A DNA stretch of 64,000 bases from Hepsetus odoe (lineage: Eukaryota; Chordata; Actinopteri; Characiformes; Hepsetidae): positions 27,197,862 through 27,261,861 of the forward strand of contig CM029366.1 in NCBI GenBank assembly GCA_017165825.1, written 5' to 3'. The notes under the pieces were generated by a model. It had not been told where the DNA came from and made no database searches. It was given only the letters and a program-made list of their open reading frames with translations. Position numbers and translations under genes: made by a program. Below, piece by piece: positions 1 through 11,294 of this stretch; position 1 is the stretch's first letter; each line of letters starts with the position of its first letter.

Positions 1-2160
1 CAAAAGCTGCTGAAATACTCTTTATAACTTCACTATAACTGGCTTGCACAAAACTGTGTTAGGCAGGTACATGCAAATATGCTGACATCACAAACAATAA
101 TGAAATAACTTGCCTTTGCCGCTTTGCCTCTGATAAAGATGGTATGGACTGCTATATTATTAATTTTAGCAATGCTTACAAACTATATCAAATATTGGCC
201 TTTTACCAACTCAATTTACTCTCAGTCTACACCAATCAATGGCTTATTTTATCCTTTGTCATTGTCTTGATCAAGTTATTCATGAACAACGCAGGGTCCT
301 AACCATTAGCAATTATCAGTGGAGTGTTATTCTGAGCATAAGCCAACACAAAGCAGTGAGAAGTATGCAGATATGCTTAGCATGTTTGGGGAAAAGGGAA
401 GATAACGTTTATGGAAAGCGAGAGAAAGAAAGACTCATCAGAATATCAATAGGAATTTTCTAATATGCCACTCTATTAGCATGCCTTCATCCGAGCCCAT
501 TCTCATACTGACCTCAGGTAACTTCAATCATTTACAGCAAATAGCCCCATAAAAATCTTTGCTTTTGATACAAAATGATCTCTTCTGGACAATTTTACTG
601 ATATCAAGCTATGTAATATAATAATGTATGTATGTGCAATGCATAATTTCTTTTTGTGATAATGTTTTATGCACATAAAAAGGTTAACCATGACTCTGTT
701 CTTGATTTACAATGCATGAATCAAATTAATTTCATATACTGTATTTTGCTGCCTCAATAAATGATACATAATTGATGCATTCAACCATATATTATGCACA
801 AACTGTCAACATGTGAAATCAACTGAAAAAATAATAAAGTGCTGCTATATTTAGAGGCACATGGTAGTCTTTGGGGAGAGGACTTGCCCTTAGACTGCTT
901 AAATCATGCTGCTGGCAGAAATACATGAGAAAGATATCACTTTTGATTAATGTTGATTGAAATGGGATTCCCATGAGAAAACCTTCTTTTGGATTTACAG
1001 ACCTAATCCAAATCATTGATCTGTAGAAGCGGAGTTTGCAACAAGTCTCGGTTTTTCGAGGCTGATGTTGTCCAACCATTTTCCCTTAAAGCAACTGTCT
1101 GAATATGTCACAACTATGTGTCATATGTCACTGTGCCTGATCAATATGCTATATTTTAAATGTGAGCAAAAATGAATATATTTATACTGTGAAGTGAAGT
1201 TTTAAATCAACAAGCATGGGTAAAATATCACATAGATATTTTTATGTGAACAAATTCCTGTATAATGTGCAACATTACTGCTACATGCTGCACATTCAGC
1301 TACTGCCTCAGATGTGGCTCAGAACATGTATCTTGATATTCACTATTCAGAAATGTTGTACCTCTGTTTAAGCATCATTGACTATTAAAGATGAAATTTA
1401 AATAGCCTGTAGAAGAAGTCGAGTAGATACTGTCCATTCTAAAGCATGAGACAATGGGATGATAAAGTCTTCGCACATGCAAGTATTTCTCCATAAATAC
1501 AAAACGCCAGCTTCAATGATGCAGCGTTCAAGAATTTAAAAAATAAAAGTTTTATTTCTTAAAAAAAAAAACATAAATAAAAAAACAGTTCTGCATTTAC
1601 ACGAGTACTGCCTGACACCAAAAGTGTATAACAGTTACATGTAGCTGCTGACTAATGCCATATGGTAGCTACTGGGGGGTTTAGAGCAGTGGTAGCGCAG
1701 AGTATAGTGTCTTTATAGGGATTTAATTGAGTTAATTGTTGTCATTTCAAAATGCGACTATATAAGAAATCCCTGGGGCCTTTTTCTCTTTTTCCAAAAA
1801 TCCTTTGGGGCCCCCAAGCATTTTCTTGGTTTGCTGCTGCTTGACGCAGTACGTCCATGTCCCCAGCAAGGTCATCTGAGAAACTGAAACTTTTTTGTTG
1901 TTTTTTTTTATGGAAATAATTTCAAGCAATTAAAATGAAATGAAATGAGACTTAAATGCTCCAGTAGGCTGTAGGTTGTCTGATTTCAACAAAAGTTAAA
2001 TTCTGGCATGGCCTACATAACTTGCACTCTTCCTGAGCCCACTGTTTGCATTTCTCATACTGCAAAATGTAAAATGTAAACTATATATATATATAATATC
2101 TCTGCATACAAAACTGGTATTTACATTTTTATGTAATGCCCACTAATTTTGGAAATATCA

Positions 2161-2226
<66 letters not shown>

Positions 2227-2331
2227 ATGTAAACCCCATTTCTGTGTGTGAATTTCTTCAGTCTTTCATTCTTAGCAGTTTGCCATTTTCTATTAACTGA
2301 GCATTATTTATTTTGGTTTTCTTTTCGTTAT
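1..2331. other. Upstream intergenic DNA, no gene seen
   Basis: AT-rich sequence with many stops in all frames. I see no protein similarity and no RNA gene. It contains a pure AT microsatellite near its right end and short A-runs near 1560. The short open frames here are chance frames. Confidence 0.6.
2162..2226. repeat. (AT)n microsatellite
   Basis: About 26 uninterrupted AT units, then a short TATATA extension. Confidence 0.95.
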
Positions 2332-2567
2332 TGTTGGCCTAGTCGTTAGGGACTAGGCCCCATGATTGGTAGTTGTGGGTTAGATTCTCAGACCAGTTGG
2401 TTACCCTGAGGTAGCCTTGAGGAAGGTACTGGGCTGCTCCCTGGGCACTGGATGTATGGCTACCCCTTGCTGCACTGTGTGATGGGTAAAATGCAGAGAA
2501 AGAAATTTTGTTGTGTACAAGTGTGCTGTGCTATGTGTTCATGATGACAGATAGTCACTTTCACTAC
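2332..2567 (+). repeat. tRNA-derived SINE, family A
   Basis: The head GTTGGCCTAGTCGTTAGG resembles a tRNA A box, and GTGGGTTAGATTC is a decayed B box. The body (GCCTTGAGGAAGGTACTG, CTGCTCCCTGGGCACT) and the tail ending in ATGACA and CACTTTCAC recur at many places in the window. An interspersed Pol III retroelement copy, probably inactive. Confidence 0.85.
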
Positions 2568-3388
2568 AGTTTTTACTGTCACCTATTTAGATTTGGATGC
2601 ACAGTATATCACATATGTCATTTTTAAAAACTTAAAAACTAAAGGTTATAGTGTTTTGTATACAAGGACAGTACCAATAATGTGGTCATGTGAGTGCATT
2701 TGTGTGTTTGTGTGTATCTTACAGGGTCACTAGAGTAGAGTTCCAGAAGAACAGATGGTCCACACTTACACGCCAGAATACTGTGAAGGTCCTCAACAGC
2801 TCCCTCTGAGAGAAGGGTAATTAAATACCGAATTTAATCAGATTCTTCAAATTAAAGTCCAGCTGGGCTTCTCTCCCAAATTCTCCCGCTGTTCATCGTC
2901 CCATTGCCACTCCTTTATATCAGCAGTCTGTGGAACTCACTATACACCCATTCCAGAAGCACACGGGTCTACCTGCAGCAGAGAGAGAGAGAGCCTGGAG
3001 GTGCTAATTAGCGATAAAGTATGCAACTCACACTTTAGACAGAGTTAAGGAGAGCCAATGAACACCTTAAGCTTCCGCTGAATCTGAACTCAATTAGCCA
3101 CATTAAATGAAAGGAGAGCTGCAGCAGAGTTAGAACTTTTAATCAATGAAGTAAGTCCAGGAATTGCTTCATTTGAAATGAACTGATAACAGATGAATAC
3201 ATACATGAGCTTGATATGAAAAACATGGCTATCAGGAGCAACGTTTGTTCTTTTATTTATTTGTTTATTTACTCATTGCATCAGGGCTCACCCTGGCATT
3301 AAAAGCAGAAAACGTTTAACAGAAAATTGCACAAACCCTCAACAAATAAATACAAAGTCATTTCTTTGCAGTATTTCATGGACATTTT
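2568..3388. other. Intergenic DNA, no gene seen
   Basis: Non-repetitive sequence. The stretch around 2725-3060 is less AT-rich than its surroundings and could hold a conserved or regulatory segment, but nothing in it is recognisable. Confidence 0.4.
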
Positions 3389-3605
3389 GAAAGTGAACAT
3401 TCTCATCATTGCTGAGGTCACAGTATAGCACACAGTGTAATTGAACCTCTGCATTTAACCCACGCAAACACCGTGCAGCTATGAAAGCTACTGAGCGGGA
3501 AGACGGGGACGGTACTTTGCCCAGTACCTTAGCAACCAATCATAAGGGGTTTGAACCCACATCTAATCCTGTATAAACTCCCAACCACTTTAGGCCACCG
3601 CTGTT
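3389..3605 (-). repeat. tRNA-derived SINE, family A (reverse)
   Basis: Reading the minus strand gives GGTGGCCTAAAGTGGTTGGG, a B-box-like GTGGGTTCAAACCCC and the family A body and tail. It lies about 255 bp from a + strand copy, so the two form an inverted pair. Confidence 0.85.
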
Positions 3606-3860
3606 CCGCTTTGGTTTTGTTGCAATTTTGAGGAGATTTATGCTCAGTTTTTCTACAAAGCCTGGGGCAAATATTCATTCTTCTTGTACAAATGCCAATT
3701 CAGTCTTAGAAGCTTGTTGCATTTTTCTTCTGCCAACTTTTTCCTACAATAAATGAGCATCCTCGTTACAAATTATACTCATCAGTCTGCAACAAATCTA
3801 TCATGTCCACTTTGAGTGTTCTGGTACAAATGTTCTTTATTGTCTGTTCATACTGTTATG

Positions 3861-4085
3861 CAGCGGTGGCCTCAATCTAAACCTCAATAGTAGATTGCCC
3901 TGATGTACCCTTGAGCAAGGTATCGTCCCCTGTCACTGCTCCCCAGGTGCTTTTATAGCTGCCCCCTGCTGCACGGTGTGTGTTTGTGTGCATGGGTTAA
4001 ATACAGAAATCCAGTTTTTTTGTTGTGGCTCTTGCTGTGTGTTCTCACAATGACAAGGCCAGGAATAGTCACTTTCACTTCACTT
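3861..4085 (+). repeat. tRNA-derived SINE, family A
   Basis: The head CAGCGGTGGCCTCAA is damaged after the A box. The body TACCCTTGAGCAAGGTATCG and CACTGCTCCCCAGG and the tail to TCACTTTCACTT are well kept. Confidence 0.85.
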
Positions 4086-4366
4086 TGAGCAAACTGCAAA
4101 ACCTTTCTAGATGGACACAACTGAGACACTGCAGCAGAACAGTAAACAGAAACACTTCTGTATTTTTCAGATCTGAAGTCAAAATGGACCTTGATTTTCT
4201 CTTCACTCTCTAAGATTACAGCTTCAAGTGTTATTTATCTGATGATGACAAGTAGTGGTGATCTACCAGGCCAAGGTTATTTTTTATTTCTAATTTCTTT
4301 AACTCTTATTTAGTAAATGCTTGTTTTCTTTTGTTTTTCCTTATACTTTCTTTCTTATGATAGTAG

Positions 4367-5028
4367 ATTATTTTTTATCCAGTCCCTGTACTCGGTAAGA
4401 ATAGCAGTGTGTCCCTGATGTTTTTCTGGTTTCTTCCCTGCCCTTCTTGACACCATCCTCCAAAAGTCTCCTCCTCACTGTGCATGCAGATACCCACACC
4501 TGCCTGCTGCTAACTCCGAGCAAGCTCTCAGCACTGGTGGTGCCCTGATCCCACACCTGAACTGGGCTTTTAGCAGCAATATCCTTACCTGTGAAGGCCT
4601 TTTTGTGCAAAGTGCAATGATGACTGCATGACTGTTTCCTTGCAGGTAACCATGGTTAACAGAGGAAACACAATGATTTCAAGCATCGTCCTCCTTTTAA
4701 AGCACTCCAGTCTGCTATTCTAACTCAACTGCAAGGACAAAGACTCTACCTTCTCCTGCCTTCTTGCCTTTCTGTCCTCCTCAACACTCTTACCTGTGTT
4801 AACAAGAGGATCACTGAAATTATGTCAGCAGGTCCTTTTGTGGTGGTGCTGAAATTCAGTGGAAATGGATTTTTTGGGATTAGCAAAGAGAGACTTTCCA
4901 AATAATGCAATTCATCTCATCATCTTCATAACCTGGAGTTTATGCAAATTACCATCATAAAAACAGAGGAGCCAACTTTGTGAAAATGAATATTTGTGTC
5001 ATTCACAAAACTCTTGGCCATGGTTGTA
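4367..5028 (-). mobile_element. Tc1/mariner relic with a broken transposase
   Basis: The minus strand at 4610-4368 encodes HKKAFTGKDIAA and later TTSAES and CTVRRRLLEDGVKKGREE. These are typical of the N-terminal helix-turn-helix region of fish Tc1-like transposases, joined by an internal deletion. The flank up to the left-end motif near 5028 (TTGGCCATGGTTGTA) resembles the 5' side of this element type. No complete transposase and no opposite terminal repeat are present, so it is a dead fragment. Confidence 0.8.
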
Positions 5029-5559
5029 TGTTTCAGCTGTGTAACCCACAAACTGGAACTGCTCGAGGGCAGATCAGGTCCCTGGTGTCAACATTCACCA
5101 TGTTCACGCTGAACAATATAAGCTGTGGCACTGGGGGGAGGGGCAGGCCTTCAGAAGCACAGCCAACGCCAAAGGCCCACAACCAGCACCGGTGGACAGC
5201 GCCAGTCTCTGTGGCTTAAAAAGCAGGGACCCCATTCAGCGGAGCAAAGCCAAGTCAACGATCATCAGAGATCCTTCTCAGACTGGGTGATAACAACACG
5301 AAGGAAAATTCATCCATTATTTATTTTAGCATGTTCCGTAATATGAAGAGCATCCACTGAAAATGGGAGAGGCAAAGAATATGGCTTATGAATATATTAA
5401 ATAATAATATTACTCATTTTCATATGAAAAAAATAAAATAAAATTGGTGGAATTCCTCGTGCTTACACACACACATGCACTCTGAACAGTGAGGAGTGAA
5501 TGTGATGTGTCTATTTAACTCATCCAGACACACTGATAGTGAACACACACATTTTAATT

Positions 5560-5756
5560 TACGGCATTTAGCAGACACTCTTATCTAGAGCGATTTCCAT
5601 GTCCTAATTACAGGGACAGTCCCCCTGGAGCAGCTCAGGGTTAAGGGTCTTGCTCAGGGACCCAGTAGGTAGTGCCAGAGGTGGGATTCGAACCTGGGAC
5701 CTCTTGAGCCATAGATCCATAGGCAAGAACCCAACCAATAGACTACCGCCACCCCA
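5560..5756 (-). repeat. tRNA-derived SINE, family B (reverse)
   Basis: On the minus strand it reads GGGTGGCGGTAGTCTATTGG, then TTGCCTATGGATCTATGGCT, a B-box-like GGTTCGAATCCC and a tail with GGACATGGAAATCGCTC and GTCTGCTAAATGCCGTAAA. Nearly full length. Confidence 0.9.
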
Positions 5757-5789
5757 CACACACCAGGGATAGAAGCACTGGGATACAAT

Positions 5790-5925
5790 ACCAGGGGAGC
5801 AGTGCTGAGAACAGTGCCTTGCTAATGGGTATCTCAAGGCAACCTATTGGTCTGGGACTCAACCCATGACTTCTGGATCATGGCACCGGTCCCAAACCAC
5901 AAGGCCACAGGAGCCCCTCCTTGTG
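5790..5925 (-). repeat. Partial family A SINE (reverse)
   Basis: It shows GGGAGCAGTG, AGTGCCTTGCT, CTCAAGGCAACCTATTGGTC and AACCACAAGGCCAC, all family A motifs in reverse. It sits directly beside the reverse family B copy. Confidence 0.7.
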
Positions 5926-6395
5926 CATATATTGTAACCATTCATATTCTGTATAGCTAGTGTGAAATGACTGTTTGTCGCATAAGTTAAGCTGTCTGGC
6001 ACGTAAACATCTGTCCCATTGGCAACATTGGCAGAGGCTCTCTTAACCGCTACGCCACAAAAGAAACTCGCATACATGAATCCTCGTCCAGCGCGCTCCT
6101 ATTAAAACTAAAGATGCCACAGAAGAAACACATGGTTCAACCTTTCAGAGTGAATTATGCCTCTTTTTTATGAGTAAAGTTTGTCAGCAAAATCCTCCAC
6201 AATAAGCTCCAATAGCAAGCCATGGCTTTCCCAATGCCTGTGAGCATTAACCTTTATTCCAGGAGCGCAGCTTGGAGGAAAAACAAACAAACTAATAAAC
6301 ACATTTGTCTACCAAAGAACATTATGTACCCTGTCCAGTGACCACCTTTGCTCGCTCCAGCAGTCATTAGGACCGGGGGTGTAAGTAGGTGGTGT

Positions 6396-6430
6396 GTGTG
6401 TGTGTGGGGGGGTGATAAAGGGGGGGGGGG
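6396..6430 (+). repeat. G-rich tract upstream of the promoter
   Basis: A GT run leads into seven G, a short TGATAAA spacer and about twelve G. It sits about 390 bp before the ptprg start codon and could form a G-quadruplex. Confidence 0.7.
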
Positions 6431-6819
6431 CGTGTATGCCGCTCGTGCTGCTCTAAAAACTAATCCCCCAGCCAGACCTCCTCTTCACAACTTCCTGCAT
6501 GGAGAAGCGCGTCGCTCCTGACGCCGCTGAGCTCGCAGGACCCGCCACAGCCTCCGGATCCGTCTCGGCGCAGGAGAGATTACCGGAGAAGCCGAGAGCC
6601 GCCCGGCCGGACTCAACCTGGACGATGTGAATGAAGCGAGGGCGCCGCCGAGAGCCCAGGTCCGCGCTCCGATCGCGGGCTGCCCGGAATGTGACACGGA
6701 GCCCCGAAGCGCTCCTCTGCCCTGAGATGAACTGAGAGTGAAGAAAGAGTGTTTAACAGCATTTCTGTCTCCATTGACGTCTCACTTCCACTCGCCGCTC
6801 GCTCAGTGCGCATGAAGAC
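6430..6819 (+). promoter_or_regulatory. ptprg: CpG-rich promoter and 5' leader of ptprg
   Basis: Base composition changes sharply here. From about 6485 to 6810 the DNA is rich in GC and undepleted CpG, unlike the AT-rich surroundings, as in vertebrate CpG-island promoters. It lies directly upstream of the signal-peptide exon. There is no clear TATA box. An ETS-like ACTTCCTG is seen near 6488. The transcription start cannot be fixed from sequence, so the promoter/leader boundary is inferred. Several upstream ATGs fall in the likely leader. Confidence 0.75.
6631..6735 (+). promoter_or_regulatory. Possible upstream ORF in the ptprg leader
   Basis: A 34-codon Arg-rich reading frame runs from an ATG at 6631 to a TGA at 6735, ending 84 bp before the main start. 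Two minimal start-stop elements (ATGTGA) lie at 6625-6630 and 6689-6694. A further frame (6812-6865) overlaps the main start. If transcription begins upstream of 6625, these could reduce translation of ptprg. The peptide resembles nothing known to me and may have no role of its own. Confidence 0.35.
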
Positions 6820-6907
6820 ATGTGGAGTCTACTGGGTCCGCGTCGTCTCCCGGTTTTGGGCTTGACTTTGGCAGCTCTCCTCATCCAGTCCGGCAGCGGC
6901 CACCCCG
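6820..6907 (+). CDS. ptprg: ptprg exon 1: signal peptide
   Basis: It encodes residues 1-29 plus the first base of codon 30 and ends at the donor GTAAGT (6908). The peptide begins MWSLLGPRRLPVLGLTLAAL and continues with a hydrophobic run, then Ser/Gly-rich residues suited to signal peptidase. The ATG at 6820 has G at -3. An ATG at 6812 has C at -3 and opens a different frame that stops at 6865, so 6820 is the better start. Signal peptides diverge quickly, so the link to ptprg rests on splicing phase and on the downstream exons. Confidence 0.85.
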
Positions 6908-9900
6908 GTAAGTGAGGCTTCACACTTCACACCTCATGTGGTGGAGCGTGTTTTAGGAAGCAAAAGTTCCTGAAGTGATACTGATGAGGAGAAATGAAGG
7001 AGAGTCCGGAGAGGAAAGGACCTTCAGATTTGCGACACCGAGGATGGGCACTAAGGGGGCACCAGAGCTGCTGGGACCGGCCTGAAGATGCCCATGGTGG
7101 CTCTGTGACATCGGTGTCTGGCCAGAAAGTCAGTGCCCACATTATACACACAGGGCTGGCTGTATTATTTATTGATGCCTAAGAGCATTTTTGTCTGGAG
7201 CACTTAGTGATGGATTGGTTTACCTCGCGAAATTACATCTGTTCCCATTAGGCGTGCAAAAGAAAACAGCCTGAAAATCTGAAATATGCCCAGTGTAGTT
7301 TTTGCACGGTGCACAATTTCATGGTAGCTATGAGCAAGGCTATTTCATCCTTTAGGGCAAACTACCTCTCTCATTGACCATTCTGAGAAAGAAAAATGGT
7401 TCTTCAAGGATGCTTTAGGAAAGGCGTGGGTTCTACAGAGAACCGTGAGCTTTATAAGAATGTGAACGCATCCATGCCTTCTCATGATGATGGGGAACCT
7501 GTTGTTCTGTGCAGCACCCAAAATGGTTCCAGGTCACATTTTCGGGACTATGTCGAAGTGTTTGTGATCAGATAGTATCTTAAATTTCTATTCACACTTT
7601 AACGAATGGGGTTGCTTCTTTTTTTGGTACCTTTAGTGCTGGCAGTGTTCCCCCTTTACATGCACGTACCCCCGGCGTGCAATTTGCTCCGCTCTGTTCA
7701 CAAGTCCATTAAAGAAGTCGGAACGCTTCCTCGCAAACACTCAGTCTCTTTCAGTGCTGTGCTTTTAGCTCTTGCTCATTTTCCTATTCACCTGCTCTCT
7801 GACTTTATCCCATAAAGTCTGGCACTCAGTTTGGCACCAATCAGAAGGCACAGACCCACCTTTACTGGGTCTGGGTGGAGAGGTGCTGTATGCTGTAGGG
7901 ATGGTATTATGTAGGTCTGAAAGGTGAACCATTTGTAATGTTGGAATTGCAGTTTGAAGGAGTGTATGTTATTTTTTACTGCGAGAACTGCACTTTCAGT
8001 TAAACCTATATTTTCAGCATTTCTTAGCACGTTTTCAGTGGAGGAATTTGAGTGATGAGTTACACCGCTTAATACAACTAAACACCCATCTGCTGATAAC
8101 ACAGTCACATCAACTTGGCACAGTATGCTCAGCATTGAAGGCTTGAGATGGAAAAACTGTATGTGTTGATTTGGCTAATAAAAAGGGTTTGGGATATTAA
8201 TCTACAGAAAATAACTACAATTTAAATTACAGTCACAAGGCTGGTTTAGGAAGAATAGATTTCGAAGCTTTCACCCAGCTGTTCAGCCCCAGTGATCAAA
8301 GATTAATCCTGATTCGAGGATTAATCTTCGTTACCCAGCTGATAAATACACTGATTTAAAGACTCTGTCATATAAGGAGGTATTAAGATGCGATAGTCAC
8401 CAACAAGCGTACTTTGAGTATTGACTCTCCCCATTCCATGTTCAGTTCTGTATGATGAAACCTGATCATAAGGTGTACTCAACTTTAGGACGAACACCCG
8501 CCGTTACATTTTTATATGAACCACACAGTCGAGGGGATTCAGAACAAAGCAAAGCAGAGGCCTTGGGACTGGCGGAAGCAGTCCAGGGCACTGTGGCTTG
8601 CAAAAATCAAAGCCAGAGCTTTGAATGGAGCCAGGAAATGATAACGCAATAGATAACACATGTTTGAAAGCTGGAAGACAGAATCAGTTCATATGTTTCT
8701 GTTCTGTTGTTTATTTTATAATTAGATTTTACTCAAAGTTAAAGAATAAGCTAAAAAGTGATACACCACCCCTTCTCATCCTTCACACTCACACAGCTCA
8801 TTTCTGCAAATGGTTCTTTAAAGAACCTTCTACTTCAAGGTTCATAGGGAATCCAAAGGGTTTGCAGATGTTCTCTATGGCATCGCACCACAGACCCCTT
8901 TTTTTGGGCTGAACATACTATATGTTTCACATAAACAGGAAGTGCTTTACAAATCCCCCATCACCTCTGGATTCGTACAGTCGAAGACACATGTGAGATG
9001 TTTCCAGAAAGCACTATCTAAACAGCATGATAGATCATAAACCTTTTTTATGAGCGCAGTGTAAACACAAATTAAACATGACACATTCAGAACAAGCTGC
9101 ATCTCAGTTTGAGCAAATGGTGAGGGAACATTCATGTTTATGGATTTCAGGAGTGGTGTCACACCAAAATAAAGAGGTTCTAAAAAAAGCCAAACCACCA
9201 AATCAGTCCCAAGATTTAAAAAAATATTTGAGACTGTTCACTGTTTAAAAAGTGAACATGATCACTCGTCAGGAAAGATGTTTTCCTTCAGTGCAGAATA
9301 GCCAATCACCCTGCTGTTGATGATGCCAGCCAGGCTAAAATTGACATTTTTCATTGATTTCACTGCTAGGTTTGACAATCTTTCTGTTTGTGTCTATAGG
9401 TGAGTGGTGAAGTTTGAGGCAGACAAAGGTAGAATATTGCAAGGGAAGGGTCAAATGCCTGCTCACCCCTCGGTTCAAATGTATGATGTATTATAAAGCA
9501 TAATGTTAAATTGCGTCTGGCTGGGTGATCATTATTTGCTGATTTTACTGAACGCTACTATGTGTTCCTGCTCTTCGAATCCACACTATACTTTGTATGA
9601 AACACGCAGTGAAGTCATTTATGTAGCAGCTCACACTGACACCACATTCCCTTTCCAATGACACCCCCTGTGATTCATAAATAGTAATGGTTCAGCAGAG
9701 AATGAGTTTGGGCTCTAATAGCGTCATAAGGTGTTATTTCTGCTGACCTACTCTGGGCATAAATTGTCCGGCTGAAATAATGGCAGGGAGGCTTAAACAC
9801 ATTCAGGCTGTTCTGGAGAGACTGGAGATTGGCCCAGGAGTGGCTGCTGTGTACTGAGGTACAATGGCGGATTGCATGACCTCACCCTTTCACCATTGTT

Positions 9901-10038
9901 TCTTCAAAGCAACACATAAATGAAGGCGAGCTGAATTATTTGGTTAAGGAAGGGCTGGGATTTCCTACTATATAATTCTGCTTGTTTTGGAATTCCGTTT
10001 GTGTTATACACTGTTGCCATTGTGGGCATGTTTGCTTG

Positions 10039-10072
<34 letters not shown>

Positions 10073-11262
10073 CTAGTAGAGATGTCACCTAAGGAATCGC
10101 TTGCACCGTTTGCATGGGTGTGGGTTGTACCTAGAATTTAATGAAATCCCTGGAGTGTGTATGCGTGTGTGTCTCTTGCACAAGTGTACATATTACATTG
10201 CGTATATGAGTGTATATGATGTGCCAGAAACAAACTGGATTTAGTCTGTGCCCGTCCATGTGTGTAAATGTATGTGTTAGGAGGGTGCGTGTGTGTCTGT
10301 GTGTGAATATAAGTCAAACACGGCAGTGCCCTGTGGAGTTCCGTTCTCAACCCTTCTGTCAAGAAGGCCTAGCTCTCTGCAGGAAGCTCCAGCCTGACAC
10401 CAGAATCCATCAAGGGCCTCTTGTCAGAAGACGTGAAGTTTTTAATGCTTTACTTCGCCCTTCACTCTCCCAGCAGCACTCTCACCCTGCCCTAATGAGG
10501 ACTCCTCTGCTGTGTGATTGAATGGTCGTCTATGTAATGAAATCAGAAAGGAATCTTTTCTGCTGCTCTCCGTTTCTAATCTGTCTGTCTTCCATAGCCT
10601 GACCCGCATACAAAGAGCCTGTAAATCGTTTAATTGAAAGCAGAGAGTGAAAAATCAATACGAAGGAAGCATTAAAAGTAATGGAATGCAGTGATCCAGA
10701 TCCATATTTCATATCCTCAAGACGGGTGTGACTTTTACACATGTCACTGGCTCACTTTAGCCTGACTTTTCACTTTTTTTTTAAAGAAGACTAAAATTTA
10801 TAGTGGGTGCAGTGGTTTGGGTGCTTCATTGTTAGTGGTGGAGTCTGTTTAAATGCCTAATGCCTTACTCAGCTAAATTAACCCATTGAGCCTTAATGAC
10901 TTAAGTCTTCCCCTCTTACAAATTACAGTTTGATTACAGTTTGCCTGAGTAAGTGATAAGCCAAAGATGGATAACACGAAGCCCTAAACATACAGGGGTC
11001 TGTATGTGCACCCACTCATCAGTTGCTTAGTAATTGTTCATTGTTACTGGATAATAAGTAAATTTAAAAGATTTGAGTACACATTAAAACTCAAGATGGA
11101 AAAGAATAATGAAAACAACAAGAACAGCAACATCATCAACAACAACAGCAATAATGATCATAATAATAACAATAATATCAATAATAATATTAATAATAAC
11201 AATGATAATGGTAATAATAATAATACTAACAATGATGATGAGGATGATGACGATGATGATTA

Positions 11263-11294
<32 letters not shown>

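Noticed and set aside
4368..4610. An 80-codon minus-strand frame as a host gene
   Set aside because: Its sequence is a deleted piece of a Tc1-like transposase, so it is annotated as part of a mobile element relic.
5125..5346. A 73-codon + strand frame with mixed composition
   Set aside because: There is no recognisable domain, splice sites or conservation, and it lies beside a mariner relic. Chance frame.
10020..10320. GT-rich stretch as a CRISPR-like or regulatory array
   Set aside because: An irregular dinucleotide repeat without spacers. Ordinary microsatellite decay.
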